Shown here: piece after piece, positions 1 through 9,609 of the stretch
Layout of the letters: every line of letters begins with the position of its first letter
Position numbering within the stretch: position 1 is the first letter of the stretch
From: Phascolarctobacterium sp.
Lineage (GTDB): Bacteria > Bacillota > Negativicutes > Acidaminococcales > Acidaminococcaceae
Length of the DNA stretch: 32,958 nt
Assembly: GCA_021201965.1 (NCBI GenBank)
Contig: JAJQDY010000061.1
Coordinates: 1 to 32,958 of the forward strand
Direction: 5' to 3'
Translations under genes and position numbers: made by a program
The notes under the pieces: generated by a model
Database searches by the model: none
Seen by the model: the letters and a program-made list of their open reading frames with translations, nothing else
Told to the model about the DNA's origin: nothing

Positions 1-30
1 TTGCCTGGATGAAATCTACACTGCGTGAGT

Positions 31-94
31 AGCAGAGCCATTTGGCAGGGTCAATTGGGCTTACGCCCCCTTGACCCTGCCAAATGGCTCTGCT
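31..94. repeat. Large perfect hairpin near left edge
   Basis: Bases 31-54 are an exact reverse complement of 71-94 (24 bp, no mismatch). A further 4-bp stem (57-60 with 65-68, GGGC/GCCC) sits inside, closing a TTAC loop, so the stem would be about 28 bp with one 2x2 internal bulge. No T-tract follows on either side, so it is not a textbook intrinsic terminator. It lies outside the shared end repeat at 117-171, which suggests it belongs to the body of the same mobile or repeated element, for example its terminal hairpin or a structure blocking read-in transcription. The function is inferred; the palindrome itself is read directly. Confidence 0.8.
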
Positions 95-116
95 GTTGGG
101 TAATCAAGCCCAGTTA

Positions 117-171
117 AGCTAGACTCTATTAAACTTTTACACGGATGTGTTCAACTTGCACTTGCAATTTT
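117..171 (+). mobile_element. Insertion-sequence-end-like repeat, left copy
   Basis: This 55-base stretch recurs in inverted orientation at 32904-32958 with a single mismatch (base 121 A versus G). The sequences beyond 171 and inside 32904 differ, so the outer tip of the element is near TTGCACTTGCAATTTT and its body points outward from the window. The antiporter pseudogene ends only 21 bases further in. No transposase is visible, because only about 170 bases of element lie inside the window. The family is not assigned; an IS30-type end is a weak guess from memory. Confidence 0.65.
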
Positions 172-192
172 CGCTCTGTTTATATACTTTTA

Positions 193-1683
193 TTATTTCG
201 CTGTTTGATTTCCGGAGGTTACTCCCTTGTTCCAGTGACTGCGGAGTCCGTAGATGACGAACGGTATGAGGGCCGATATAACAAAACAAATGGCCAAAGT
301 CATTTCATACGCCTTGTTCACCTGTTCTGAAAGTTCCGAGGATGGGAAAAACGAGATAATGAGGGTGCTTACGGTGATTATCATACCCACTCCGGCTATG
401 ATGCACTTTCCAGCCTTGCCACCCGGCAACTGGAAGAAACACTTCAGGTCACTCCTCTATAAGGTAAGCTCAAAATATGCCAGGAAGAAGAGAATGTAAC
501 CTATAAGATCGATCACCACCGTAAGGCCTATGGATGTCAGGTACGAAACCGATCCGCCAGATCCTCCTGAAAGAGCTTTGGATGCACAGAGTACCGCATC
601 CCAGAAAGTACCAATAATGCCCTGTAGTACCACGGTAAGCACGGATACACCGTTCTTGTTGGTCTCGGCAAACATCGGAGGAGTGATTCCGAGCTTTGCA
701 GTATCAAGCAGTGCATGTGACAGACCTACTATCCAAGCAGATATCTCGGCCAAAACGCCGAACACCAGAAATACGGCCACCAAATAGACTACCCATGTCA
801 GATTGAAATGATACTGGGAAATTGTCTCGAATGCCTGAATAACACCGAAACTCATATTGGCGTCGAGCGTTGCACTGTCCAGCGTCATGGCCACAGCAAG
901 CCCGCCCATAATATTGAACCCTATAGCTGTCATGCAAAGAACGATCATTGCCATCGGATAGTTGCGGTTAGGATTCTGTAACTCATTGATATGCGAAGCT
1001 GATGACTCAACGCCCATGTATCCCAGCACGAACGAAGCGAAAATCACCAGAGTGCGCAGCTGCGAGAAATCAGGGATGATACTACTAATACCACTGAAAG
1101 CAAGCTGTGAAGTTCCGCCAGTGGCAAAGTAGGCAATAAGTCCTCCCATGAGAATAAATACCGGAACCACAATACCAAAGATAAAGCCTATTCTAGCTAT
1201 GATCGCCGTGCGTTTTGTACCGCCTAACTGTGTTAATGTAAGTCCCCATACTATAACTGCAACGCCTATAAACATGAGAAACTGATTGTTGACAAGAGCT
1301 TTCCATCCCAGAATGTATGAAAGCGCAGCCAACACGAAGAAACACATCGTGACAAAGCCCACGATTATCTGGAACCACTGATAGAACAGTGCCGCAAAGC
1401 CCCAGCATGTTTCCTACCCATGCAAAGATTCCGCTGGATTCCTGTCCTTCGACTGTAGCCATCTCGGCCGAACACATTGCGACCGGTAAAAACCAAAGTA
1501 TACCACCTACTATGAGGAAAATACCAGGTGCAAACCGGAAGAAGCAAACGTCTGATATCAGTATACAGTCATGACCATGGATGCAGTCATGGCAAAGAAC
1601 CCGAAGAAAGTTAATGTACGCACCAAATCCTTAGTAGTATTACCACCCGCAGGCACAGCGCTTGGTTTATTTAGTTCACTCAT
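193..1683 (-). pseudogene. Broken GadC-like glutamate:GABA/amino-acid antiporter (APC superfamily)
   Basis: Reading down from an ATG at 1683 behind a good AGGAGG site, the frame encodes an APC-superfamily inner-membrane exchanger resembling GadC (motifs [33 protein letters not shown], and a C-terminal PGGKAGK segment before the last helices). It is broken four times: a TGA at 1558-1560 (codon 42, where relatives have a Glu); a frameshift in the A-run near 1518-1521; a second frameshift near 1398-1403; and an in-frame TAG at 457-459, after which the same frame continues to 193. Full length would be about 495 residues, normal for the family. The largest intact piece (457-1362, 301 aa) lacks the N-terminal helices. 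The substrate is inferred from family similarity; glutamate/GABA exchange for acid resistance is typical. Four separate lesions make a sequencing artefact unlikely. Confidence 0.85.
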
Positions 1684-1794
1684 AATGTTTCCTCCTTATC
1701 TTCATTTTAAAATAACACCGCTATTTCGCATTATATTTCTTTTTACTCAATTCTTTTATTAATGCTTATTCCTTCATTTCCGAAATTCAGTTTT

Positions 1795-1830
1795 ATTATA
1801 TTATACTACTTTTCCACTCAATTTCGTCAA
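1795..1830 (-). promoter_or_regulatory. Candidate promoter of the broken antiporter
   Basis: On the minus strand TTGACG (1825-1830) is followed after 19 bases by TATAAT (1800-1805), with an overlapping second TATAAT at 1795-1800. The 19-base spacing is long, so strength is uncertain. It lies about 110 bases upstream of the pseudogene start. Confidence 0.4.
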
Positions 1831-1835
1831 AGTCT

Positions 1836-1887
1836 TATCCTTATATTTAAAGGATAGAGGTGTTTCACCTGACGATTATCGGATAAT
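1836..1887. promoter_or_regulatory. Two dyads upstream of antiporter promoter; possible operator
   Basis: TATCCTT-N7-AAGGATA (1836-1856) is a perfect 7-bp dyad just upstream of the candidate -35. ATTATC-G-GATAAT (1875-1887) is a second perfect dyad. They occupy part of the 305-base gap between the pseudogene start and the guaA stop (1684-1988), in which no gene is seen. They could be regulator sites for the former antiporter gene or weak hairpins. No regulator can be named. Confidence 0.35.
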
Positions 1888-1988
1888 AAAGAATAATGCC
1901 CTCGGTGGTTTTATTGACAAATTATCATCAAACGGATCTTTTTATCTTCAAAAATAACGTATTTATGCTGGCTCAGCAATATGGGTAA

Positions 1989-3530
1989 TCATTCCCACTC
2001 AATAGTTGCCGGGGGTTTTGATGTTATATCATACACAATGCGATTAACTCCAGGAATCTCATTTACAATACGGCGTGAAACTTTATCCAGCACTTCATAA
2101 GGAATATGTGCCCAATCGGATGTCATGCCGTCACTTGATACTACTCCTCTCAGCGCCACGGTATGGCTGTACGTCCGCCCATCGCCCATAACGCCCACAC
2201 TTCTTATATTAGGCAGGCAGGCAAAATACTGCCATATTCTACGCTCCAAACCAGCCTTTGCAATTTCCTCACGGAAAATAGCATCAGCTTCGCGGGTAAT
2301 TTTAAGCTTTTCAGGAGTAATTTCACCAAGTATGCGGATGGCAAGCCCAGGTCCTGGGAAAGGCTGTCTCCACACCAGTTCGCTTGGCAAGCCAAGTTCT
2401 TCTCCGACTGCGCGCACCTCATCCTTAAAAAGCTCACACAAGGGTTCAATAAGACTAAGTTTCATTTCCTTTGGCAGGCCGCCGACATTATGATGGCTCT
2501 TTATAGTCGCGGATGTGCTGGTGCCGCTTTCCACTACGTCAGGATATATCGTACCCTGCACAAGAAAATCAATCTGCCCGATCTTATTTGATTCTTCCTC
2601 AAAAATACGAATAAATTCTTCGCCGATAATCTTACGCTTTTTTTCAGGTTCTGAAACGCCTTTAAGTTTTCCAATAAAACGATCTGCTGCATTTACACGA
2701 ATGAGATTCATATCAAACTGCTTTTTGAAAACAGCTTCCACCTGATCTCCCTCATTTTTGCGCAAAAGCCCATGGTCCACAAATACGCATGTCAGCTGCT
2801 TCCCTACTGCCTTGTGTACAAGAACTGCCGCAACTGATGAATCCACTCCGCCTGACAAAGCACATAATACTTTTTTATCACCGGCTTTTGCTTTAATTTC
2901 CGCAATCTTATTTTTAGCAAAACTTGTCATTGTCCAGTCGCCCTTTAAGTTGCAGATTTCAAAAAGGAAATTACTCAGCATTATTTTTCCAAAAGGCGTG
3001 TGTTCCACTTCTGGATGAAACTGCACACTGTAGAGGCGCTTACCTTCATGCATCATGGCTGCAACCGGACATTCTTCCGTAGTAGCAATCATTTCAAAAC
3101 CATCCGGAACATCAGATACATAATCTGCATGGCTCATCCAGGAAATATTTTTCGGTTCCAGTCCTTTAAAAAGTACGGCATTGCTGTCAAGCTTTATAGG
3201 AGTTTTTCCGTATTCGCCCACGTTGGCACTGTCTACTCTTCCACCCAAAGCCTGAGCCATGAACTGATGTCCGTAACAAATACCGAGAATCGGTATTCCC
3301 ATATCAAATACGCCTACATCAACCTTGGGAGTATTTTCCGCATAGACACTGTTTGGCCCTCCGGTAAAAATTATAGCCTTAGGATCTTTCGCTTTTATCT
3401 GTTCCAAAGTATAGGTATAAGGAATAATCTCACAATATACACCACACTCGCGCACACGTCTTGCAATAAGCTGATTATATTGCCCTCCGAAATCAATGAC
3501 TAGTGCCAGTTCATGGACTATTTTTTCCAT
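1989..3530 (-). CDS. guaA: GMP synthase (glutamine-hydrolysing)
   Basis: Converts XMP to GMP using ATP and glutamine in cytoplasmic purine synthesis. The 513-residue protein has the full three-part layout. An N-terminal class I glutamine amidotransferase carries the nucleophile Cys85 in GICYGHQ and the His172/Glu174 pair in QFHPEVEH. An ATP pyrophosphatase domain carries the P-loop SGGVDSS (226-232). The C-terminal dimerisation domain ends in KPPATIEWE. The ATG at 3530 has an AGGGGAG site about 9 bases upstream. It is monocistronic by position: groEL ends 187 bases upstream behind a hairpin, and the antiporter pseudogene is 305 bases downstream. I looked for a purine riboswitch in the leader (3531-3647) and did not recognise one. 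Function is certain from the catalytic motifs. Confidence 0.97.
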   Translation of the reverse strand: MEKIVHELALVIDFGGQYNQLIARRVRECGVYCEIIPYTYTLEQIKAKDPKAIIFTGGPNSVYAENTPKVDVGVFDMGIPILGICYGHQFMAQALGGRVDSANVGEYGKTPIKLDSNAVLFKGLEPKNISWMSHADYVSDVPDGFEMIATTEECPVAAMMHEGKRLYSVQFHPEVEHTPFGKIMLSNFLFEICNLKGDWTMTSFAKNKIAEIKAKAGDKKVLCALSGGVDSSVAAVLVHKAVGKQLTCVFVDHGLLRKNEGDQVEAVFKKQFDMNLIRVNAADRFIGKLKGVSEPEKKRKIIGEEFIRIFEEESNKIGQIDFLVQGTIYPDVVESGTSTSATIKSHHNVGGLPKEMKLSLIEPLCELFKDEVRAVGEELGLPSELVWRQPFPGPGLAIRILGEITPEKLKITREADAIFREEIAKAGLERRIWQYFACLPNIRSVGVMGDGRTYSHTVALRGVVSSDGMTSDWAHIPYEVLDKVSRRIVNEIPGVNRIVYDITSKPPATIEWE

Positions 3531-3647
3531 GCTGCCGCACTCCCCTCATTTTTATACGAATTCTTCTCCCAAAATTCCCTCATAATTATGCTTTAATCTT
3601 ATCATAAACTATACTTAAAAACAATTTATGCATCCCGTGTTCTGGGA

Positions 3648-3688
3648 ATAAAATATCCTGTACGCATTTTGCGCACAGGATATTTTAT
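3648..3688. terminator. Hairpin after groEL, probable terminator
   Basis: A perfect 14-bp stem (3648-3661 with 3675-3688) has a 13-base loop. The base of the stem is A/T rich, giving U-rich tails in both directions. It lies between the groEL stop and the guaA leader, so it probably ends groESL transcripts on the minus strand. Confidence 0.7.
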
Positions 3689-3716
3689 TTATTTTACGCT
3701 TTGATTTTTCTACTAT

Positions 3717-5366
<1,650 letters not shown>

Positions 5367-5386
5367 TTACCTGATTTAAACCTTGA

Positions 5387-5677
5387 CTATTTGTCGAATA
5401 TAGCATATATGTCGCGTTCACTGAGAATCAGGCAGTCCTTCCCGTCAATTTTGACATCAGTTCCTACATATTTTGCAAACAACACCTTATCGCCAACCTT
5501 CACATCAGGTTTCACGCGGGTACCGTTTTCCAGCAGTTTGCCATTGCCAACTGCAACTACTCTGCCAGTTTGTGGTTTTTCCTTAGCTGCAGTATCAGGC
5601 AGATAAATACCGCTGGCAGTTTTATCTTCCTTGGTAACAACCTCAACTACAACATGATCTGCTAATGGTCTCAACAT
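5387..5677 (-). CDS. groES: Co-chaperonin GroES (10 kDa)
   Basis: A 96-residue heptameric lid for GroEL. It begins [13 protein letters not shown] and contains the mobile-loop region around [12 protein letters not shown] and the conserved [15 protein letters not shown] segment, at normal family length. The ATG at 5677 has AAAGGGG upstream. It is the first gene of groES-groEL. The leader (5678-5761) contains a perfect CIRCE inverted repeat, so heat-shock control by the HrcA repressor is expected; hrcA itself is not in the window. Confidence 0.98.
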   Translation of the reverse strand: MLRPLADHVVVEVVTKEDKTASGIYLPDTAAKEKPQTGRVVAVGNGKLLENGTRVKPDVKVGDKVLFAKYVGTDVKIDGKDCLILSERDIYAIFDK

Positions 5678-5734
5678 CTCTGAAATCCCCTTTCTTCATA
5701 TAAATTAATAATGTTGTGATTCATTTATATTTTA

Positions 5735-5761
5735 TTAGCACTCTTTTGGTTCGAGTGCTAA
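5735..5761. promoter_or_regulatory. CIRCE operator (HrcA binding site)
   Basis: TTAGCACTC-N9-GAGTGCTAA is an exact match to the CIRCE consensus with the canonical 9-base spacer. It sits 11 bases downstream of the groES -10 box and about 57 bases before the groES start, where HrcA would block transcription. Confidence 0.97.
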
Positions 5762-5772
5762 CTACAATTATC

Positions 5773-5800
5773 ATTATAGTACTTTCTTTTAAAAATGCAA
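5773..5800 (-). promoter_or_regulatory. groESL promoter (sigma-70/SigA type)
   Basis: On the minus strand TTGCAT (5795-5800), a 16-base spacer and a perfect TATAAT (5773-5778), with the CIRCE operator just downstream. The 366-base gap between groES and the ANTAR regulator (5678-6043) holds this promoter, CIRCE and the terminator at 6003-6031. The rest (about 5801-6000) is A/T rich and I see no gene in it. Confidence 0.8.
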
Positions 5801-6002
5801 TAGTATTTAAAAAAAAATTTACATTTTTTTGCAAAATTAAGTGCCACTATCAAAAAATAACTCCATGAACCAATTTTTTTTAGGTGATGAAGCTTAATTT
5901 TTACGTTCTGAACCACTTTTTTATAAAATTAGCCATTTTACTCTTATTCCGCAAATAAGTTAATTAGTTTTTCCAATAATTGCTTCTTTCTTAATATAAT
6001 GG

Positions 6003-6031
6003 AAAACGGCCGGTCATCTATGCACCGGCCG
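6003..6031 (-). terminator. Intrinsic terminator of the kinase/ANTAR operon
   Basis: A GC-rich perfect 8-bp stem CGGCCGGT/ACCGGCCG (6007-6014 with 6024-6031) has a 9-base loop. In the minus-strand direction it is followed by TTTT (6003-6006) and an A/T-rich tail. It lies 13 bases after the stop codon of the ANTAR response regulator. Confidence 0.85.
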
Positions 6032-6043
6032 CTTATATACATA

Positions 6044-6631
6044 CTATTTTGTTCTTTTTTTATCAGCAACAATAATTCTTTCCGCAAGTTCTTTCAGCGT
6101 AATGCGTTTCAACATGCTGTACTGCTGCATTTTCCTATATGCTTCCTGTTCAGTCATGCCGTGCACCGTCATCAAAATGCCTTTCGCACGATCCAAAAGC
6201 CTTCTGGTTTCCAGGCTCTCCTTCAGGTTTCCTACTTCTTTATTTAATGTCTGTATTTCCGCAAAACGACTGACTGCTATTTCCATAGCAGGAAAAAGCT
6301 GCTCTTCACGCACGGGTTTCACCAAATAGCCTATGACACCAGCATTTTTAGCCTTATCCACTATATCCTGCTGACTGTAAGCAGTTAAAAGAAGTACCGG
6401 TGCGATATTTTCCGCCGCAATAATTTCCGCAGCCGAAATGCCATCCATGCCAGGCATCTTTACGTCCATGATTATAAAATCAGGTTTCAGACTGCGGGTC
6501 ATATTAACCGCTTCCTCACCATTTACCGCCTCACCTGCTATTTCATGACCTACCTCAGTTAGCATTTCACGTAGGTCGAGTCGTAGTATCGCCTCATCAT
6601 CTGCAAGCAGAATCCTTAATTTTTTTAACAT
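6044..6631 (-). CDS. ANTAR-domain response regulator (PdtaR/EutV-like antiterminator)
   Basis: A 195-residue response regulator. The receiver domain spans about 1-120, with acidic pocket D11/D12, phospho-acceptor D56 in IIMDVKMPGMDG, switch residue T84 in LLTAYS and conserved K105. A short coiled linker (about 120-140) leads to a C-terminal ANTAR RNA-binding domain (about 135-190, with LLDRAKGILM and the EQEAYRKMQQYSM helix). ANTAR proteins bind paired hairpins in nascent RNA and prevent termination. Its ATG overlaps the last 7 bases of the kinase gene, so the two are translationally coupled. Target RNAs are not evident here. Gene names pdtaR or eutV would over-claim, since no eut genes are near. 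Confidence 0.93.
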   Translation of the reverse strand: MLKKLRILLADDEAILRLDLREMLTEVGHEIAGEAVNGEEAVNMTRSLKPDFIIMDVKMPGMDGISAAEIIAAENIAPVLLLTAYSQQDIVDKAKNAGVIGYLVKPVREEQLFPAMEIAVSRFAEIQTLNKEVGNLKESLETRRLLDRAKGILMTVHGMTEQEAYRKMQQYSMLKRITLKELAERIIVADKKRTK

Positions 6632-8010
6632 TTTTCCATACCGCCATTCGGAATTATTACTAACGCACTTACACCGCCGCTGCTATTAGCATTTAAATCA
6701 AAACTGCCCTGCAAATCGGCTTCAGCCATGATCTTAATTATTTTAAGTCCAAGACTGCTGGTCTTGTTAATATCAAAACCTGCCGGCATTCCTATACCAT
6801 CATCCGCTATCTCCAGCTTATAGTTATCACCCGCATCAATAAAACTCACGTCGAGTCTCCCACTATCACGCCCACAGAAGGCATGCTCAATGGCATTTTG
6901 CAGAAGTTCGTTTAAAATAAGTGCTATGCTTGTCGCCTTCTCGGACGGAAGGCTTGCTATATCTGCGGAGAAATTAGTTTCCAGTTTAAACTCCGGCTGT
7001 AACATACTGCTTAAAATAGCCTGATAAATTCCTTTAGCTACTTTAGCCACATCAATAAGGCCTGTATCTTGCTGCGATAGATATTCATGCACCACGGCAA
7101 TACTGTTTACCCTGCAGATGCAGTCCTTTAACACATTCTTTGCCTCACCGGTTTCTGCCCGACGTTCCTGGAGTCTGAGAAGGCTTGCAATTGTCTGGAG
7201 ATTGTTTTTTACCCTGTGGTGGATCTCTTTTATAACTACGGATTTTATTAGTAGTTCCTCATCCTTTTTACGTAACTCCGTAATATCCTGCAGTATTACA
7301 AAAGCACATCCTTTATGTGCCTTAGCCACAACCGGCAACACACGCATAGAAATCAAGCGACCGTGCATAGTATACTCTTTGCTCTCGGCAGTTCCAGTAT
7401 CCATTACCATACCTACCAGAGGCCAGTTTATTGCTATGTCATTAGTACGGCGACCTATAAGATCCTTTACATCCATTACCTCAAAAATATGCTTGGCCTC
7501 ATTATTGGCAGCAATAATAATTTTGTTCTTATCTACGACAATAAGCCCATCTTCAGGGGACATCCTGCCGTAATTCAAATTCCCGTCTACCGGCAGTTTC
7601 ATACTTCTGAGCAATTCTACAGCCTGAGCTATTATAATATCATCTGGAACTGCAGTATCAAAACTTAATGCGGCAAAGGCTTTCCCTTTCGAATCCCTAA
7701 GTGGAAAAACCTTGAAACTGTTAAATATCCCCAGTTCCCATTCGCGCAATCCCTCAACCACTACATTCTGCTGCAGAGTGCGGTTTACTAGCGGCTCTTC
7801 CATGCAGCGGATTTTCTTGCCCGTTGCATCAGGCAATCTGTTGCCTATCTGCGTCATAGGCTGTTCCTGTTTATATACGGTAAAAAATTTTTTATCACAT
7901 GCCGGCAAATAGACCGTTACCCTAGAATGGGCTATGTCAGCAGCAAGCCCCAACCATGGAGCCATGGTTTGTAAAATATTTTTCTGCTCCACTGTTAATT
8001 TACTCAGCAT
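6625..8010 (-). CDS. Soluble histidine kinase, HisKA_2 type (PdtaS/EutW-like)
   Basis: A 461-residue sensor kinase with no evident transmembrane segment. It has an N-terminal GAF-like sensor domain (about 1-140), a PAS domain (about 150-245, with GLIVVDKNKIIIAANN), and the HisKA_2 phospho-acceptor box EIHHRVKNNLQ (His264/His265). A HATPase_c domain follows, with N-box LNELLQNAIEHAF and G-box DDGIGMP. This order matches PdtaS and EutW, whose partners are ANTAR regulators, and the next gene is exactly such a partner. ATG 8010 has GGTGG 7 bases upstream. The 103-base leader holds tandem DnaA boxes, an unusual neighbour. The signal sensed cannot be inferred; soluble kinases of this group respond to cytoplasmic ligands. 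Confidence 0.92.
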   Translation of the reverse strand: MLSKLTVEQKNILQTMAPWLGLAADIAHSRVTVYLPACDKKFFTVYKQEQPMTQIGNRLPDATGKKIRCMEEPLVNRTLQQNVVVEGLREWELGIFNSFKVFPLRDSKGKAFAALSFDTAVPDDIIIAQAVELLRSMKLPVDGNLNYGRMSPEDGLIVVDKNKIIIAANNEAKHIFEVMDVKDLIGRRTNDIAINWPLVGMVMDTGTAESKEYTMHGRLISMRVLPVVAKAHKGCAFVILQDITELRKKDEELLIKSVVIKEIHHRVKNNLQTIASLLRLQERRAETGEAKNVLKDCICRVNSIAVVHEYLSQQDTGLIDVAKVAKGIYQAILSSMLQPEFKLETNFSADIASLPSEKATSIALILNELLQNAIEHAFCGRDSGRLDVSFIDAGDNYKLEIADDGIGMPAGFDINKTSSLGLKIIKIMAEADLQGSFDLNANSSGGVSALVIIPNGGMEKC

Positions 8011-8037
8011 GTTTTTACCACCGTCTTAAAAAATGCC

Positions 8038-8088
8038 TTTTCCACATGGCGGAATATTTATTCCACTTTTTTATCCACATTATCCACA
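8038..8088 (+). promoter_or_regulatory. DnaA-box cluster (two perfect tandem boxes plus one near-match)
   Basis: TTATCCACA occurs perfectly at 8071-8079 and again at 8080-8088 with no spacer. TTTTCCACA (one mismatch) is at 8038-8046 in the same orientation. They lie between the tsaD stop and the start of the kinase gene, where bound DnaA could affect kinase transcription or titrate DnaA. No origin genes (dnaA, dnaN) or A/T-rich unwinding region are visible, so I do not call this an origin. Confidence 0.7.
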
Positions 8089-8113
8089 GTTTTTATATTT
8101 TGCGGACTTATGT

Positions 8114-9130
8114 CTATCCAAGTTTAAGTGACGGACTAGCGTTCAAATCCAGTGGACTTTTTATACCTGCCTGCAACATAAAGTACCCGCGGCAGGCAAT
8201 CATAACAGCGTTATCCGTACATAAAATAGATGTAGGGCAGACTAGCCGTGCACCGCATATTTTCGCGGTTTCCGCAAGGCTCGTCTGTAGAACACTGTTA
8301 GCTGAAACGCCTCCTGCCAGAACCACTTCTTTAAGTCCTGTGTCAAATATGGCAGTTGCTGTTTTTTGTACCAAGGCATCAACAATGGCCCGCTGAAAAG
8401 ATGCGGCAACGTCAGCCAAATTTATTTCCCGGCCTGCCTGCCTTGCACTGTGAAGATAATTAATAACCGCTGATTTTAACCCGCTGAAACTGAACTCATA
8501 TGGAGAATCCAGCCTAGCTACGGGAAATTCCATGGCTTCTTCATTTCCCCTTAAAGCCAGCTTTTCTATTTCAGGGCCACCAGGGTACGGCAGCCCCATA
8601 AACCGCGCAATCTTATCGAAAGCTTCTCCTGCAGCATCATCCCGCGTCTGCCCTAAAAGTTCGAAACTGTTATAATCCATCACCTTAAGCAGGGCCGTAT
8701 GGCCGCCGCTCACGACAAGTGCAAGGAGCGGAGGTGTAAGCTTTTCATCAGTCAGAAAATTGGCAAAAACATGCCCTTCCAGGTGGGTTACCCCAAGAAG
8801 CGGTTTGTCTGCCGCAAAAGCAATCGCCTTAGCTGCCGAAAGCCCTACTAGAAGAGCCCCTACCAGACCAGGACCATAAGTTACAGCCACGGCGTCAATA
8901 TTGGAAAGATCAGTATTTGCATCCCTTAACGCTCTATCAATAACTGGCATTATATTTTCAATATGTTTTCTTGAGGCAATCTCAGGTACTACACCGCCAA
9001 ATTTCTGGTGCACGTCAACCTGTGATGAAATGACGTTACTCAGAACAGTACGACCATTTTTCACTACAGCCGCAGCTGTTTCATCACAACTGCTTTCGAT
9101 TCCCAGAATATAAACATCCCTTGTCACCAT
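8114..9130 (-). CDS. tsaD: tRNA N6-threonylcarbamoyladenosine transferase TsaD
   Basis: Catalytic subunit that transfers threonylcarbamoyl from TC-AMP to A37 of ANN-decoding tRNAs in the cytoplasm, working with TsaB and TsaE. The 338-residue ASKHA-fold protein starts with ILGIESSCDETAAAVV, has VVPEIASRKHI, the metal-ligand motif HLEGHVF, and the nucleotide loop VVSGGHTALL, with GGVSANS near the C terminus. ATG 9130 has AGGAGATAGC directly upstream. It is the last gene of tsaE-tsaB-rimI-tsaD and begins 17 bases after rimI. Length and motifs are complete. Confidence 0.97.
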   Translation of the reverse strand: MVTRDVYILGIESSCDETAAAVVKNGRTVLSNVISSQVDVHQKFGGVVPEIASRKHIENIMPVIDRALRDANTDLSNIDAVAVTYGPGLVGALLVGLSAAKAIAFAADKPLLGVTHLEGHVFANFLTDEKLTPPLLALVVSGGHTALLKVMDYNSFELLGQTRDDAAGEAFDKIARFMGLPYPGGPEIEKLALRGNEEAMEFPVARLDSPYEFSFSGLKSAVINYLHSARQAGREINLADVAASFQRAIVDALVQKTATAIFDTGLKEVVLAGGVSANSVLQTSLAETAKICGARLVCPTSILCTDNAVMIACRGYFMLQAGIKSPLDLNASPSLKLG

Positions 9131-9147
9131 GCTATCTCCTTATCTTT

Positions 9148-9609
9148 TTACAGAAGCCACATAATAACGGCGGCTTCATTAGTGTTTTTGTAGTAGCCAG
9201 GGCGCTCTCCTATGTTTTTAAAACCGCATGTCAAATATACCTTTTGTGCCACAATATTACTTTTCCGCACTTCAAGGGTAATAGCCTTTGCCCCCAATTC
9301 TCTGGCCCGGCGAATGAGAGCCGCTACAAGCTTGGTGCCATATCCTTCTCCCTGCTCAGCCAGTTGTACAGCCACGCGGGTTATTTGGGCTTCTCCCGCA
9401 ATAAGCCAGAATCCCGCGTAACCTATGACTACCCCATCCTTTTCCATGACAAGATAATCCGTAATGGAGTTATTTATTTCATCAAGCAACATACTTTCCT
9501 TCCAGGCATCAGAAAATGTTTCCGCCTCCAATCTTACTACTGCGTCTATATCTGCTGCCGCCATCCCTCTGAAAGTGATATCTATTTCTGTTTCTGCCTT
9601 TTTTCCCAC
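9148..9609 (-). CDS. rimI: Ribosomal-protein-alanine N-acetyltransferase RimI family
   Basis: A 153-residue GNAT-fold acetyltransferase. The acetyl-CoA motif A is seen as ITRVAVQLAEQGEGYGTKL, followed by the conserved LEVRKSNIVAQKVYLTCGFKNIGERPGYY stretch typical of RimI (given here only as landmarks LEVRKSN and CGFKNIGERPGYY). RimI acetylates the N-terminal Ala of ribosomal protein S18 in E. coli; the substrate here is inferred. The start is GTG at 9609 behind GAGGCGG, and the gene overlaps the end of tsaB by 28 bases. Placement between tsaB and tsaD is common in Firmicutes. Confidence 0.92.
   Translation of the reverse strand: MGKKAETEIDITFRGMAAADIDAVVRLEAETFSDAWKESMLLDEINNSITDYLVMEKDGVVIGYAGFWLIAGEAQITRVAVQLAEQGEGYGTKLVAALIRRARELGAKAITLEVRKSNIVAQKVYLTCGFKNIGERPGYYKNTNEAAVIMWLL

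Noticed and set aside
3531-3647. Possible purine riboswitch in the guaA leader
   Set aside because: The conserved purine-riboswitch core was not found and the leader has no clear three-way junction.
8011-8113. Replication origin at the DnaA-box cluster
   Set aside because: Only two perfect boxes and one near-match in about 100 bases, no A/T-rich unwinding region and no dnaA or dnaN nearby.
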